A DNA stretch of 64,000 nucleotides from Amblyornis subalaris (Eukaryota; Chordata; Aves; Passeriformes; Ptilonorhynchidae): positions 16,362,077 to 16,426,076 of the forward strand of contig JACAXG010000002.1 in NCBI GenBank assembly GCA_018881555.1. The letters are read 5' to 3'. The translations under genes and the position numbers were made by a program. Below, piece after piece: positions 11,746 through 24,468 of the stretch. Every line of letters starts with the position of its first letter. Position 1 is the first letter of the stretch. Below the pieces are notes generated by a model. It did not search any database. It saw nothing but the letters and a program-made list of their open reading frames with translations, and had not been told where the DNA came from.

Positions 11746-14700
11746 TGCCCAGCTGTTGGGTGGTTAAAATTAGAAGAGCTGAATTCTCCCCTAAACGTGT
11801 GGCAAGCAGTATTGCCCCTACATGGTGTGTCAAGGGCCACGACAGCCTTTATAAAAATGCTCTTCCCAACTTGGCACCTGCTGTGGTTGCTTTGTCACGA
11901 GCGCGGTGTTTAAGAAATGTCACCAAGTTTGCTCGTGTGGCAGTTCGACAGCTCCCAGAAACGACGTGCTTCCAAAGCGGGACGCTTGTGTCCCCGCATG
12001 TCGGCATCGGCTCCGTCGGTGTCTTGTCCAGCCCCCGCCTGCAACACCAGTCTTGCAGGACAGGCAAAGTTGTCACCGAGCCTGCCTTCATCCCCAGGAG
12101 GCTGACGAGCAGCATCCAGTGATGAAAGGCATTCCAGCCCGTCTCAAAATCTGACTGTCAATGATAAATGAGGACTGCAAAGGCAGAAAACCCTTTCAAT
12201 ACCTTCTGATGAGCTGGCTACAAAGTGGGGTTATTTTTTCAGCAGCCAAGAGCATATGGTCAGCATTATACTTACATATTTTTGGGAAACATACAGAATA
12301 CCAATTCATTTTTGAAGTAACTGGTTATGCATGTACACATGAACATGTGTCCCCGGTGGCTCCACCTTTGTTATGGTTGTTCTTGTCTTTGCATCTTGGA
12401 GAAGAGATCTGGATCATTCCAGGAATGTGTGCCATGTGAACAGGGGTTTTATGAATCTTGCTGCCTGGTATAAGATCTTATTTTCAAAAATATATTATGA
12501 AATAATTATGAAGAGCTTGATTTGGGACTATGTTTACTCCAACTGGCCAGCCATTTTTATGGATGTACCTTCTCTTTCCTGAGATACACAGAGTAAGTGA
12601 TCTGGGAAAAGGGTAGGAAAAGCAAGTCAGGATAGCATGGCTACAGGAATGGTCATGAGTGATAGCATCTAGCATGTGTTTGAGATTGATAGTATTCAGC
12701 TATGCTTGCTGGAGCAAAGCCAAGTAGCTTCCAAAAGCTGCACAAAGCAGCCCATCAGAGAGCCCCTATCCCAATCCAAACTGACGTGTAGGCATTTTCT
12801 AGCACATTACTGAACATTAGGCATTGGAGAAGAACAATTTGTTGTACTGGTTGTGTCTTCTGTAAAGTCTTTGTACCTCTTTCATTACCCTCCAGGTCTT
12901 CTCTAATTTTGGGGGAAACCTTGGTCGTAAACAGTATCTGCTTAGCCCAATGCAAAAAAATGCTAGTTAGGAAAGCTTGGCAATGAACTAATAATATTTG
13001 CAGCCATGTAACAGCCTAGAACTCGGTCCTGATTGCAGTTAGTCTCTTGGAATCTCTATATTTCAGTACATTAATGATTAAATGCCATTTCCCCTCTGCA
13101 GTAGAGCAGCAAGAACCAAGACCATACAGGTAATGTAGATGGTGGTACCTAGTACAGCTGTCAGCAGAAAGAGGAAGATGAGAGAGGATCTGAGAGATGC
13201 CCCTATATCCTGTCTCTCCAGGAGGACTACAAGCAGATGGAGCACGTAGACATGGCTCTGATGGACTCTAGTCTTGTGTTGTGGTGTACACCCGTGCACA
13301 AAAGAAAAAATTTCTCTAATACAATCATTGACATTAATCTTATATGAGATAATAGCACATAGTCCTAGGCAGATATTAATGGCCTTAATTTTATATGACC
13401 TTTATTTATACAGATAATATTAGATTAACATCACCCATAGTTACACAGATAAACATTCTCTAAGTAAAAAGTATTAGGTAGAATTTATCCTCTTAAAACA
13501 AGATCTCTTGTACCGTAGGAGAATGGGCTGGTTCAATTAAATTAGTTCAATCTTCTACTGTTAAATCACTATAAAGACTAGTTAAACCTCCTATCTTTGT
13601 CAATAAAGTACAAGTTCTTTGAAGTCTGCTAATATAAATTAATCTGAGAGAGGCAAGAAATAAAAACTGCTTGCATTTACACAGAATGAGAAGCTGGCTT
13701 CAGACAGACAGATCAATTTTTAGAGATTTGTGTTGAATAGATGCATTTTGTTAGGAGAGACAGGTCTAATGGTGTTACAGCTGTTCATTGATGCAAGCTT
13801 CCTCTCTGCTGTGTCTCTTTTTCCTGCTATTAAAGTCTTGATAGCTTAAGTACTTTCTCTAGTTATTTAGTTATCTTCCACAGTAATAGTCCACAGTAGA
13901 AAATGGCTCATGGATACTGCAAATTGCTCAGTCTTGTTCCTTATCTCCAGGAACTAGCTTTGTGATCCTCAACAGTATACCTCAACTTCTTGGTGCCTGC
14001 CCATTCTTCTGGATTCCAGGGAAAATATCGTCCCGCTGAGGATGCAGGGAAGTGTTGGACCTCAGCAGAGGTCAGGCAGGAGTTCAGAAGCACAGAGCCT
14101 CCCTCTCTCGTCTCTCAGTTTAGCCCAGCAAGGCATTCAAAGACTTTGTCAAGCAGATGCTAAAGTAACTTTTTGTGGAACGGCAAGCGCTCTGCCTCTT
14201 CCAAATGAGAGCCCGATGCCACAGCCTTTTTTAGGCAAAGTTTTCACTAAAGAGAATAAATGCTTTGTATTCAGGATCCCAGATGTGCCAGGCTCACAGG
14301 GCTATTTTCAGACAATGGCAAGATCTATGAAATGTTTCCATTTATAGTTTCAGGAAGCGTACTCAGCATCTACTCCAAACTAATCTTTTGAATTCCCTCT
14401 ATAAGCAATGTAAGTGGGCTCCTTCAGAAAGTAATTCATCCTGTGTGTATTTGACAACTGTCTGGAGTGGGATGAAATACACTAGCAAGTCCCATCCCAG
14501 TTGCCGAAATTATGTGCCGTATAACTGAAAAATTACAGATATTTTCCACAGAAAATTTATTTATATGGGTTTTGCCTGAAAGCATCCTCAAGAATTATGT
14601 TTTATTAGAAGGAAGTTTGTATGGAAGAGATTGTGAATGACAAATACTCTTTTAGCTCTTTAATATTCTGGAGGTTTATTTAACGGGAATATGTGCATTC

Positions 14701-17310
14701 CAGTGCATTTTTACCTCAGGCCCTCTGACAGACACTTTCTGATGTATAGTCAGGCAATTCTTCCAATGCAAAACCTGCAGGGAAGGTGTCTCCTGTTAAT
14801 ACAAGAATGGCTATCTTTTTGTTTGAATCCAAGGTATAAAACATCAGATCCCAGGGCTTCCAGGTATCTGACTCATAATATAGTAACTGATTGTTGCCAG
14901 CTTAGAGCCAGGAGCCAACTTTCTTCTAAAATTATCAGTCACAGTATCCAAAGTTTAACAGATGCACTGGTTGTCGTAGATGTTTATCCAAAGGGTACAC
15001 GATCCTGAGCTATAAGCAGAGAGTAAAATTTTTTGCTATTAAAGTTATCTAAACTGTACTCAGTAAACAATTTATTCAATCACACTGAACAATTATCCCT
15101 GTTCCCAAATTATGCATGAGCAGTTCCCTGCTGACACTTTATTTTGTATGTTCATTATTTGAAATTGCTCAGTGAACAATTTTCTATGAACTGCTTGCAA
15201 GTGATTTTTCTGGGACTTGATGGAAGGGCCTGCTCTGCTTGCTCTAGCTCTACCTAAAGCACATGATTCCCACAAAAAAACAGGAGAGCTGATATGAAAC
15301 AGATTGGATTTCCTAAAGCAGGGTCACGGCATGCTCATCACTGCCCTACCAGGGCAGCTTGCTAACGGCATTGGGGAATAATGGGGAGCCTGTCCCCAGG
15401 GGGTTTGCTTCTTTCTGGAAATAGAGGAATACCAGAGATGGAGTTTGACCACATTGCTTGTCTGGAACTCAAACTGTTATTGACACGTTGCTCTCTGTTA
15501 ACGTAAGGCAGCTCTTACTTCACACAAAATTGAAAGACAAGTAATAGAGCCATGCTTTTGCATTGCATCCATCCGTTCATTGGGTGACAGCCCATTTTTT
15601 AGGGGTCCGTGCTACAGCAGATTTGGCAGCACTGGCTGAACCGGCTGTGATTTTTCCGTTCCCTTTTTGGACAACTTCCACGCGAAAATAAAGTTCAAAA
15701 TGATCATGAAGAGATGCCTGCGCTAACCCTGAAGTAAATGCATTTCAACTGCAGCTCTCAACGGTCTCTCTGCAGAGATCCCTACGAATTTGTGTGAGTC
15801 TGTGTGGCTGGCTGTATAAACCAAAGGAATCACAAATGTTGTCAAAGCGTATGCATGATTTTGGGTGTTGGTACAGTGACAATTAATGTTTTGCTGCTGT
15901 ATTAGTCCTTTTTACCTGTGCATTTTAATATTCACTGGTGGCTATTTTTGAGAAGCAAAGGCTGGGATTGAATCTCCAGGACATTGCATACTAGCGTATC
16001 AACCTTTTTCTAGGAACTTTAAAAATTATTGATAAACATTTAGAATTTTGTTTAAAGATACGAAAAGGAACTAAATAACAAGTGCTTAACATATCCATAA
16101 GGACAGACAGAACTGAAAAAAACCCCCAAAACCTAACTTAAAAACTTGAAGAACAAGGATAAGGGGGAGGTAGGGGGAGGCAGAAGATGAGTCTAAGGAA
16201 TTATTTAAACAAGTGACAGAGAAAGCACATATGATTTGATAGTGAAAATACTCCACATTGAGGGGAAAGAAAAGGTAAATAGATTAGCTCAGAAGAACTT
16301 TGAATTGGAATTAGATAGCTTTTTTAAAGTTAATGAACTGTGCATATTGTAAAGGACTATCAACATGTGTGCTGAGTTACAGAATGCCGCAACTGCTTCT
16401 TGATACCCTGATCTTTGAGAGTAAAGGTGAACACAGAATTTAAAAAAACATATTTTTTTTTCTAATTTCAATGAATAAATAAGACCAGTCTTCTGATTAA
16501 TGTTTATTCTACTTCTTTGTTCTGTAAAGCAAAAAGCAACGAACAAAACCCTCTTATATAGGGTTATAAACAGGGACACAGACTGCAATAAACGTACATA
16601 CATACATGATTATCACTTTTGCAAGTAGTTTAAGTACATATACCATTGTATAAAGCAGTTTCAGAACTAAATTGGCAACAACGATGATTAACAAAAAGAT
16701 ACTAATAGTTTGTAAATTCAAAACCAATGTAAAAATATTTTATGTGTCAATATTTATTGCATTTATTTTTCTACTAATACCTACTTATTAGTTCTTTAAA
16801 TAATGAAAGGACACTATATTTTTGAAAAGCTGTAACCGAACAAGAAAATGGAGACCCAGTGATAAACAGAGCATAGTGCTGAATATATGACTGTTTTTTA
16901 AGAAGTACTCCATTCCCCTCAGTAGGGAGATCTGCTTAAAGTATCCTTCGAGAGGACCCAACTTTTCTGTAAATGAAAACAGGACAGTTTTGCTTCATAT
17001 TCAAAATAAGTATTCAAAATATTTTATCTCTTGGGAAAATAAAATAGCTACTACAACTGGATTCAGTAAAAGCTTTAAAGATTTTAATGTGAGAGAGTTA
17101 GACGGACAAAGCACAGCAAGGAATTCCAGCACAACAGCTGTTTTATAGGAACTGATGATATTCATCCTTGGGTATCCTGGCAGATGTGAACTGGCTTGCC
17201 TCACTTTTGTGATGGAATAAGTTATTTTTCATTTACCCCAGTGTAAGAGAAGGCAAATGGGAAGATACAGGGTCATACCTAATGTGCTTTGGACTCATCC
17301 CAAAGCTTAC
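11746..17310. other. Intergenic DNA upstream of BVES
   Basis: Here I find no recognised gene or repeat. A minus-strand open segment at 13,078-13,299 encodes a hydrophobic stretch (LIFLFLLTAVLGTTIYITCM), but it has no recognised relatives and no convincing splice context. A moderately GC-balanced patch near 15,590-15,830 stands out slightly from its AT-rich surroundings without an identifiable feature. Confidence 0.6.
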
Positions 17311-17512
17311 CTGCCAGTGTCCCATCCTTGTAGCCATGTCCTACAGTTAGGCACTGGAAGTCCAAGCCCAGCATTGGGTATCTAAATTGTCCTGTACTCT
17401 TCTTAGGAGTTCCTAAATCCCACACACGGGAAACATTAAAGAGACACGTGTTCTTCATTCCCCATCGAGCCCAGACTCCCGCAGGCTGCTCAGGATTATC
17501 CCGCCAGAATCC
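17311..17512 (-). other. Exon-like open segment with good splice sites, unknown gene
   Basis: On the minus strand this 202-bp segment is bounded by TTTCTGTCCCCACAG|G (acceptor; first base at 17,512) and CTGGCAG|GTAAGC (donor; last base at 17,311), both close to consensus. Only the frame starting at the first base is open, giving 67 codons plus one base (phase 0 to phase 1). The peptide begins GFWRDNPEQPAGVWARWG and contains NVSRVWDLGTPKKSTGQF and YPMLGLDFQCLTVGHGYKDG. The RVWDL and GHGYKDG parts resemble a WD40 blade weakly. I do not recognise the protein. It lies between BVES and POPDC3, where no gene is expected, and could be a real exon, a relic or chance. Confidence 0.35.
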
Positions 17513-19938
17513 CTGTGGGGACAGAAACATGCTCATCTCCTTTCACAGATCTGAGATGCTTTAATGCTTGCTCGTGATGTGCAGTTTCTACAGAAGGTCA
17601 TGGTGCTGCCAATTTCTATACAATTACCTGGTTANAGCATTTATCCATTAAATGGGATTTTTGGCTTCAGTGTCTTTCTTAGCCTAATGTCCCTTATTTC
17701 TGGGAAATTATTATATCCCCCAGATCTAGACAAGTTTAGGTGGAGAATTACTAGTGGATACAATGAAAACTGTGAGATTCCCTGCTGAAACAGTTATTTA
17801 CCACCATTATTTTATTGCAGTTGTTTACTTATATGACTTTAATGTCTTAGTTCTTTGTCATCTATCTTTTATCATCATTTGTCTTCAAAACCCCAACTCA
17901 GGCAGCAAAATAGTCCTGTCCCCACAATACACCGCCAATCCCTCAAATTAGGAGCTGCAGTGGAACTGACAACTTAAAAATTATTGCCTGTGAATCCACA
18001 ACAGAAGAATAACTGCTATAAAATCCTTCTGCTCCCACAACTTTCGGGAATGTCCCATCTTTTTTTCCAGTCCAGGGCAGTGTTTAACAACATTTGTAGC
18101 TTGCAGAGAGATGATTTGGGTCCAAAACGGTCTGCTGGCAGAGCCTCCTGCAAAGCAACCCTCTGGGAGGGCATTGCCAGCCATGGTTTGGGACGCGACC
18201 CCAAATCTAGAGCTCAAAGACGACACGCTTGTGCTGCCTTTCTCCTACACACTCTTGCTGATGAAGCTCCACCTACATGGTTTGATTCATCAGCATGAGG
18301 TGGCTCGATTTACATGTCAAGTTCAATTAACTCTTTTGATTCCAACAGAAGCAAAACTACAGAAAGTAGAAACTGAAGGGACAAAAAATCTACAAAAAAG
18401 GAAAGCTAACGTGAACTAGACAAACAGAAAAAAAGGGTGTTTTTCCTTGAGAGCCCTCAACCTATTATATTTTAATGCATATTAATGTAAACAAAGTAAG
18501 TATTTTCAACAAATCACCTTAATATGGTATTTATTTTGTTATATAGTAAAAAATATCTGTTATANAGTAACACTTTAGAGAGGAAAAATATACATTCAAT
18601 TATTACAGGAATAGAAAGAAAAATATTAATCTTGTGATGTCTAAATTCAACAAATGTATATTAATTTTTTCCTTTTCTATTTAAATAGTTTTCTCTATAT
18701 AAATAGCTGCAGATTTGTTTCACTTTTAACACATGGTTTGCAATATCTGTTCATATGACAACAAAATATTGTGTTTTAATTTTTCATGTACGTTGAGACC
18801 AAATATGTCTTATATTTATCATTTACAATAATCAAAATCTGTAGAGCATTTTTTTTTTAAATGTAGCATCAACATATTATTTAATTACTACAAGCATATG
18901 CCTTTTTTGTAGTATGGCAAATCTGTGCAATATCATCCAAGCACGTATTCAGCTTTCCCAGTTTTTTCCTAGTGGAGGTCCTATCTCTATGTGTATAGTT
19001 TGCCATAATTCTTTCCATCCTTGAATTTCCTTTGATCACTGTCATCCTTGCTGCTTTGTTGCAATGAAATTAGTTCTTGAAAATATAGAACCTGGATGGT
19101 TCTGGTCAGTCACCATGTCCAGCCTCTGTTATCACAGGCAACTGAATAAAACAATCTTTTTCATTAAGCACTTACAATTTGCCTTGCATAGTGTATTAGC
19201 TACAATTGTACATTGGGATTCTCTCTGATTATTCTGTAGCTTCCNTAGTTTTGAGTGGAGCTGCACGATGGAACCTGTTACCTGTACGTACTCTACTAGT
19301 AGTTAAAAAAATACTACGTAATGAACGAATTGCAGGGTCAGTCCCAAGCTCCAACAGTCAAGACTCGCTTTGAAGCTCTAACTGTACATTGCTACAAGGA
19401 ACAAATTAATCTGCCACAAGCCCTATTTAAAATAAACCTCTCCTGGATAAAATCTGTATGAAATTGAGTTCTTTCTTCCTCTCCTCCTCTTCCCCCCGTT
19501 TTGGACTGTCTTGGGCCATACATTTTCTTACCTTATGCAGTAAATTTTAACCTTTCTGCAAGTGGTAAGAGCAATACCAACGTNATGTCCATAATTATAA
19601 AAACTTAGGAAGATCAACTGATGAACGAGCACATCATCCCATGCACCAGATTCTGACACTCTTACCTATAGTAGCATACAAACGTAGACATAACTCCACA
19701 GAAGGTTATGGAACTGGTAAAAATGTAAAATGCGAGTAAAGGGGAATCACTGCAGATCAAGAAAAGGACTTGTTGATAGCAGCATGGACTCAAGTATCCG
19801 TTTGCTAAACCAATTATGAGGGAGTCTGATCACATCACTGACAGTTATTTTTCTGAGTAGTAACATAGTCATAAATTGGACTATGCTCAAGTCAGAACTT
19901 TATCTAGCTCCAAATGTTCATTTATTAGCCTATAAATA
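17513..19938. other. Intergenic DNA, no feature recognised
   Basis: Mostly AT-rich sequence. A short patch at 17,980-18,300 has higher GC and is open in two minus-strand frames (one includes SRPFWTQIISLQATNVVKHC), without recognised relatives or clear splice sites. The rest, especially 18,440-18,960, is very AT-rich. Confidence 0.55.
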
Positions 19939-20312
19939 ATCACAGAATCATAGAACGGTCTGGGTTGGAAGGGACCTTTAAAGGCCGCCTAGTTCAACCC
20001 TTTTGAATAAGCAGAGATATCTTCAAATAGATCAGGTTGCTCAGAGCTCCACCCAAAGTGAATTTGAATGTTCCCAGGGACAAGGCATCCACCATCTCAG
20101 TGTTTCATCACACTCACCATAAAAAAATTCCTCATTATATCCAAATATATCCCTGAATTTAAAGCCAGTACCCCTTGTCCTACCACAACAGGCCCTGCTA
20201 TAAAAAGTCTGTCCCCGTCTTTCTTGCAGGCCCCCTTCAAGTACTGGAAGGATGCAATAATATCACCTGGAGCCTCCTCTTCTCCAGGCTGAGTGATCCC
20301 AACTCTCTAACG
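19939..20312 (-). mobile_element. CR1 LINE 3' fragment
   Basis: Reverse-oriented CR1 3' end. The plus strand begins with the reverse complement of the CR1 terminus (CACAGAATCATAGAACGGTC) followed by the typical GGTTGGAAGGGACCTTTAAA stretch, then the conserved 3' UTR and the last part of ORF2 (CCTTCAAGTACTGGAAGG near 20,235, CTTCTCCAGGCTGAGTGATC near 20,280). The terminal ATTCTATG repeat is present, so the 3' end is intact. The element is 5'-truncated near 20,312, as most CR1 copies are. Confidence 0.95.
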
Positions 20313-22414
20313 ACTGGGTACTTATGATCTCACAAAACGTGTCTAATTTTGTTGACATCAGTCTGAGTATGTCGTCGCTTAGGTAGATTACACAGCCCTA
20401 CCAAAACACCGGTTTACGAGTCACATACCAGAGCATATTTCACAGTATGTTTTAGACGTACTGTCCAGGTTAAAATAAAAACAGAGGTAGAGAGCGCATC
20501 TGTCTCGCTTCCAGTCTTTTGTGTGTACTTATATTATATGCCCTGAATTTTACAGCTGAAATGTTCTGCTAGTCATGACTCAAACAGATGCTGGAAAACT
20601 AGAAACAATTTTTAAAAAATGACTCAAAGTCCAAAAAGCACAGTAGCAACAGCTAAACAAGATTAGCTAAGAGTATGTTCAGNTATTGACTCAGACACAT
20701 CCTAGTAGAGATGTCTGACAGTAATTGATTCCAGCAGAGAAAAGCATCACAGAGGATTGTGTTTGAAAAGTGTGTGAAAGAAACCAAGGCACACACCAGT
20801 CACAAAAAGGAAAAAATTATCAAAGTATGTCATGCAGCACCCATCATTCCCAGGTATCTTTCTAAGCAGTATGCTATATTTTAAGTAGAATATATAAGCT
20901 TGATATAGAAATTGGGTGGGTAAGACTCCTTGGTCTTATTTTGAAGGTGAAGATGATCAAACTAATTAACTTTAGTAGGGTCAGAATTTATAAAGACAAA
21001 TTTTCTTGAATAAATGGGCCAAACCCATATATTCAAGAAAACCGAAGAGAACATTAATCAATTATTTATATTATACCTAAGTCTAGAATAAGATTATGTA
21101 TTTAAAATATTTTTATGTTTGTAGATTGCTAACACATAAAACATTAAGTATAAACTTCATGTTGGTCCAACACGTTATAGCATGAGAAGTTTAGAAATTC
21201 TCATTATCAGAATGAGGTGGGGGTTATTTTTAAATGGCTCCTTAAAAAAACAGCATAAGGTTTCCGGAGCAGCTCAGCCAGCTGACANAGGGAGAGATCG
21301 TGAGGCACACGAGTGACATCCATGGGAAATGATGCAGTTTTTACCTACCTCAGGAACTGCAACAAATAGGACATGACACCAATCACAGCAGTGAAGTTAC
21401 ATGAGAATACCTGTGCTGAGTCACACCAAGGGCTCAAGTAGCCTGCTATCCTGTCCCTTAACCAGGAAAAGTATAGGAAGAGGGCACACAGAGATGTACA
21501 TCCTTACTATATGCTGCCAGCCTCGGGCACTTTGTGCCTTAGTTATCATCGGAACAGGTCTTTAAAAGCCATCAGTGAACAGTTTGCATTTTTNTTTCAA
21601 TTCTCTTTTGACCCAGACAAAGGAGTTCTGTGACTCAGGGACATTAAGTAGTACATACAGAACACATTGCATGGAAGGGTTATGAGAATGATTTGGGGAT
21701 TATCATGTTGCATGCTGTGGTATTTATGTTTGGCAGATTTGCCTCTCTGAGAAAGCAACATAAAGCTAAAAGCAAAGCTCGTACAATGTTAACTCCTCTA
21801 CACTGAAGGTCCTTCAAACAGGTAGTGTTTCACATAATTTCTAACAGCTTTTTTATACATACTGCATGATTATCTTCCAAGCATAAGATTGTTGTATCAT
21901 CATTTTAAGTCCTCCAGAAACAACTCACAAGATCTAAACTTTTATGTATACTCACACATAGAGAAGCACACAATGGTCATCCTACCAAACAGGCCAGCAA
22001 TTTAAAAATATTAAAAATGTGATCTACTTCCAGATATATCAAGCAGCAATCCATTCTCATAAAATAGTAATGCTTCTCATTTTTTGATTACTGGCAGGCA
22101 TCAGGCATAGCAGCAGGAAGGTGAGTTAGCAAAGACATTCAGACACTTCTCTTCAAAGGCACAGTGACCTCAACGGTCGAAACCAACCCTCTCCTACTGA
22201 AGCATAATCTGGGGCTCTCTTACGTCATTAAAACAGCACAGAATTAGGGCAAGAATATCTTTTAAATCAAGAATTTAATGAGCACAGAAAAGTGACTGTG
22301 GAAGCTAAACAAGAGTGTTTCAGTTAAAAATTGTATTTATTGCTGCAGCTGTTTTAGTCTCTTCCTGACAAACGTAGCTAAAAAGAATATTGTACAACAA
22401 ACTCCAATGGTTTG
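20313..22414. other. Intergenic DNA downstream of POPDC3
   Basis: Between the CR1 fragment and the presumed POPDC3 polyadenylation site. AT-rich, with no gene or repeat recognised. A second AATAAA on the minus strand at 22,335-22,340 could be a distal polyadenylation signal for POPDC3. Confidence 0.55.
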
Positions 22415-22435
22415 GCAGTTGATTGATTAACATTA

Positions 22436-22441
22436 TTTATT
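22436..22441 (-). terminator. Candidate POPDC3 polyadenylation signal AATAAA
   Basis: This is the first canonical AATAAA found on the minus strand after the POPDC3 stop codon at 23,306. It is followed about 40 nt downstream by a GU-rich stretch (GAGTTTGTTGTAC), as expected for a cleavage site. It implies a 3' UTR of roughly 870-890 nt. A further AATAAA at 22,335-22,340 could serve instead. Transcript data would settle which is used. Confidence 0.5.
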
Positions 22442-22896
22442 GTACACGTCACAAAGGGCACTGACACTGCAGAAGCCCAGGTCCTATAGCATCACATTCT
22501 ATCAGAAATGTTACACAACCATTTCCCTAAGCTATATTTGCAGCAGTTACAGCTGTTCTATTTTTCTAATGCCAGCAACAACATCTATGTTTGTTTTCAC
22601 ATAATGCCTCTTTATGACAGTCAGAGAGAAACCAATCAGTCATGAAACAGAATTTGTTGTTTAGTTTTGTTTGGTTTTTTAAGAATCTTGCTGTGCATTT
22701 CAAAATCTTTCATTTCTCTAACAAACAAACCCAATGCAATCGGTCCTTACTCTTTTTCTGCAATATTATTACTGTAAATTGAGAGAATGTTCACATGGCA
22801 TAAATATGAATGTTATAAGCAAGTTGCTGTATTTTGAAGACAACTTGTTTTCATTAACTATTCATATTTCATACTGTCATACTTCATTATGACAAA

Positions 22897-22930
22897 AATT
22901 TTGAGGAAAATATAATTTTGAGGAAAATAT
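22897..22930. repeat. Perfect 17-bp tandem duplication
   Basis: The unit AATTTTGAGGAAAATAT occurs twice head to tail with no mismatch. It lies within the presumed POPDC3 3' UTR. A recent replication slip is the simplest explanation. Confidence 0.9.
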
Positions 22931-23305
22931 ATAAGCAAGCAATACCATGGGCTTGCTTTAAAAAAAAGCTCCAAAACCAACAGAACAACACAACATCACA
23001 GAGGCCACCGCAATGGCAATAAAACCTCAGACTGTTATGATTTGTTCTCCTCCAAAAGGAAAGAGATGAAGATCGACAGGTGAATCAACAGAAAGTAAAC
23101 ATATTGCACAGACAGTCAAAATGCAGAAGCCAACCTGCTGGCTTGAGAGAGAGAATTCGACCTACTCCAATAAATGTAAATGGCACTTGTCAGTCAAATT
23201 CGGCTTGACTGGGTCTTGATCTGCTTTGTCTTTCTGCTCNTCTGCTTTGCCACCTTGCATTTCCCTTCACTGCTTTGAGGAATGGCTGTAGCAGAGTTTT
23301 CCTTC

Positions 23306-23635
23306 CTAGGAGGGTGTGAGGAAGGAGCCGCAGTTTGTAACCCCCGCGGGCTTGCGCCGGGGGGACCCTCGCTGGAGGTGGTGGGAGTGGTGGGAGGGCT
23401 GCACCGGAGGGGTCTCTGGCAGAGCAACGTGGTAGAAGTTCGGCAAGCGAATGTCGTACCTGAAGCCTTGCCCCACGTGCACCCTGTCATTCAGGGCGTA
23501 CAGTTTTTCAGCAATGTCGCTCCCAATTAAAATGGAGAACAGGCGGGAGATGAAGCGGTGTTTAGCGAACAGCAGGTAGAGCTTCTTTCTCCTCCAGGCC
23601 ACATACCGACAGTCTGTCTCTGCTGTAAGTGTTAC
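23306..23635 (-). CDS. POPDC3: POPDC3 last coding exon
   Basis: The acceptor CTGCCTAG|GTAACACTT places the first base at 23,635, and the stop codon ends at 23,306. It encodes residues 201-309. The peptide opens with VTLTAETDCRYVAWRRKKLY, followed by LFSILIGSDIAEKLYALNDR and YDIRLPNFYHVALPETPPVQ. It completes the Popeye domain: the VT of the conserved FQVT cAMP-contact motif is the first dipeptide here. After LPNFY the tail is not conserved with mammals and is rich in Pro, His, Ser and Arg (PSHHSHHLQRG), ending SFLTPS. The total length of 309 is longer than the roughly 291 residues of the human protein, and the difference lies in this tail. The 3' UTR follows to about 22.4 kb. Confidence 0.97.
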   Translation of the reverse strand, partial: VTLTAETDCRYVAWRRKKLYLLFAKHRFISRLFSILIGSDIAEKLYALNDRVHVGQGFRYDIRLPNFYHVALPETPPVQPSHHSHHLQRGSPRRKPAGVTNCGSFLTPS

Positions 23636-24468
23636 CTAGGCAGAGAGAAATGAAGAGCCAGGTGACAAGGCGGTGGTGTTGCCACTGCTGCCCTTGCTCA
23701 GAAGGCACCCCCCTCTCTCAGAAGAGCCTNTCTACTGCAGTTAGAGCCTTTTAATCAAGCCACAGAGCTCTGGGAGGTTGCTGTACGCAAAACATGAGTG
23801 AGAAGGGTGGCTGGGTATGCACTGAATGACCATGTCTGGTCAGCCTCAGTGACACTTTGCCTGTGCCCACCTGGCCAGGATGCCCTGGCTCAGCCCTGCA
23901 CTCCCTGCTCCACTCTTGGCAGCCTCGGCTGGAAAGGCAGGTCTAAAGAAAGCTCTCGACAAATGCCATTTGCCCTCGTGACAGGAGACATCAGATCTAA
24001 CACAGACAGGAGCCAGCGTGTCGGTCAAGTGACAGCAGTGGGAGGGCTCTCAGAGCACAGGGGCAGCCCCGACTAACACTGTGTCCCATGCTGTAACCCG
24101 TGCCAAGCTGTGTCATAGGCACGTCTCTCCCTGGCTCATCTCCCATTGGGAAGCCTCTTCAGCACCAGCTTCTACCCACCCCAAGGAAACCTGGCTTCTC
24201 AGGGCTGAATATTAGCACACCCAAAGAATGCAAACAGAGCCTATCTCCCAGATTAGCTTTAAGAAAATCCCTGTTTGTTGTAACGAGATACATACAGCAA
24301 AACCAGTCCAACGAACAAAGAGGACTTCCCTTCCCAAACTAATGGAATGCCACTTGTTTGTATAGTATCACAAACGAAACCCACAACTGAATAAATTTAT
24401 TTCTAAATCAAACAGTACTTGAACAGTTTCCTGTACTAAAAAAAAGAAATAAACCCCTTAACTTTTAC
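23636..24468. other. POPDC3 intron 3
   Basis: Intron between the FQ and VT codons of the cAMP-contact motif. It is moderately GC-rich. Open segments at 23,798-24,076 on the plus strand and 23,846-24,028 on the minus strand have no recognised relatives and are treated as chance. Confidence 0.75.

Noticed and set aside
11174..11913. Long open frames of up to 207 codons on both strands in the BVES CpG island
   Set aside because: They are Arg/Ala/Pro/Gly-rich in all frames, as expected from GC-rich DNA with few stop codons. No domain or splice support.
13078..13299. Possible small membrane protein on the minus strand
   Set aside because: Hydrophobic segment only. No Kozak context, relatives or splice sites that would support a gene.
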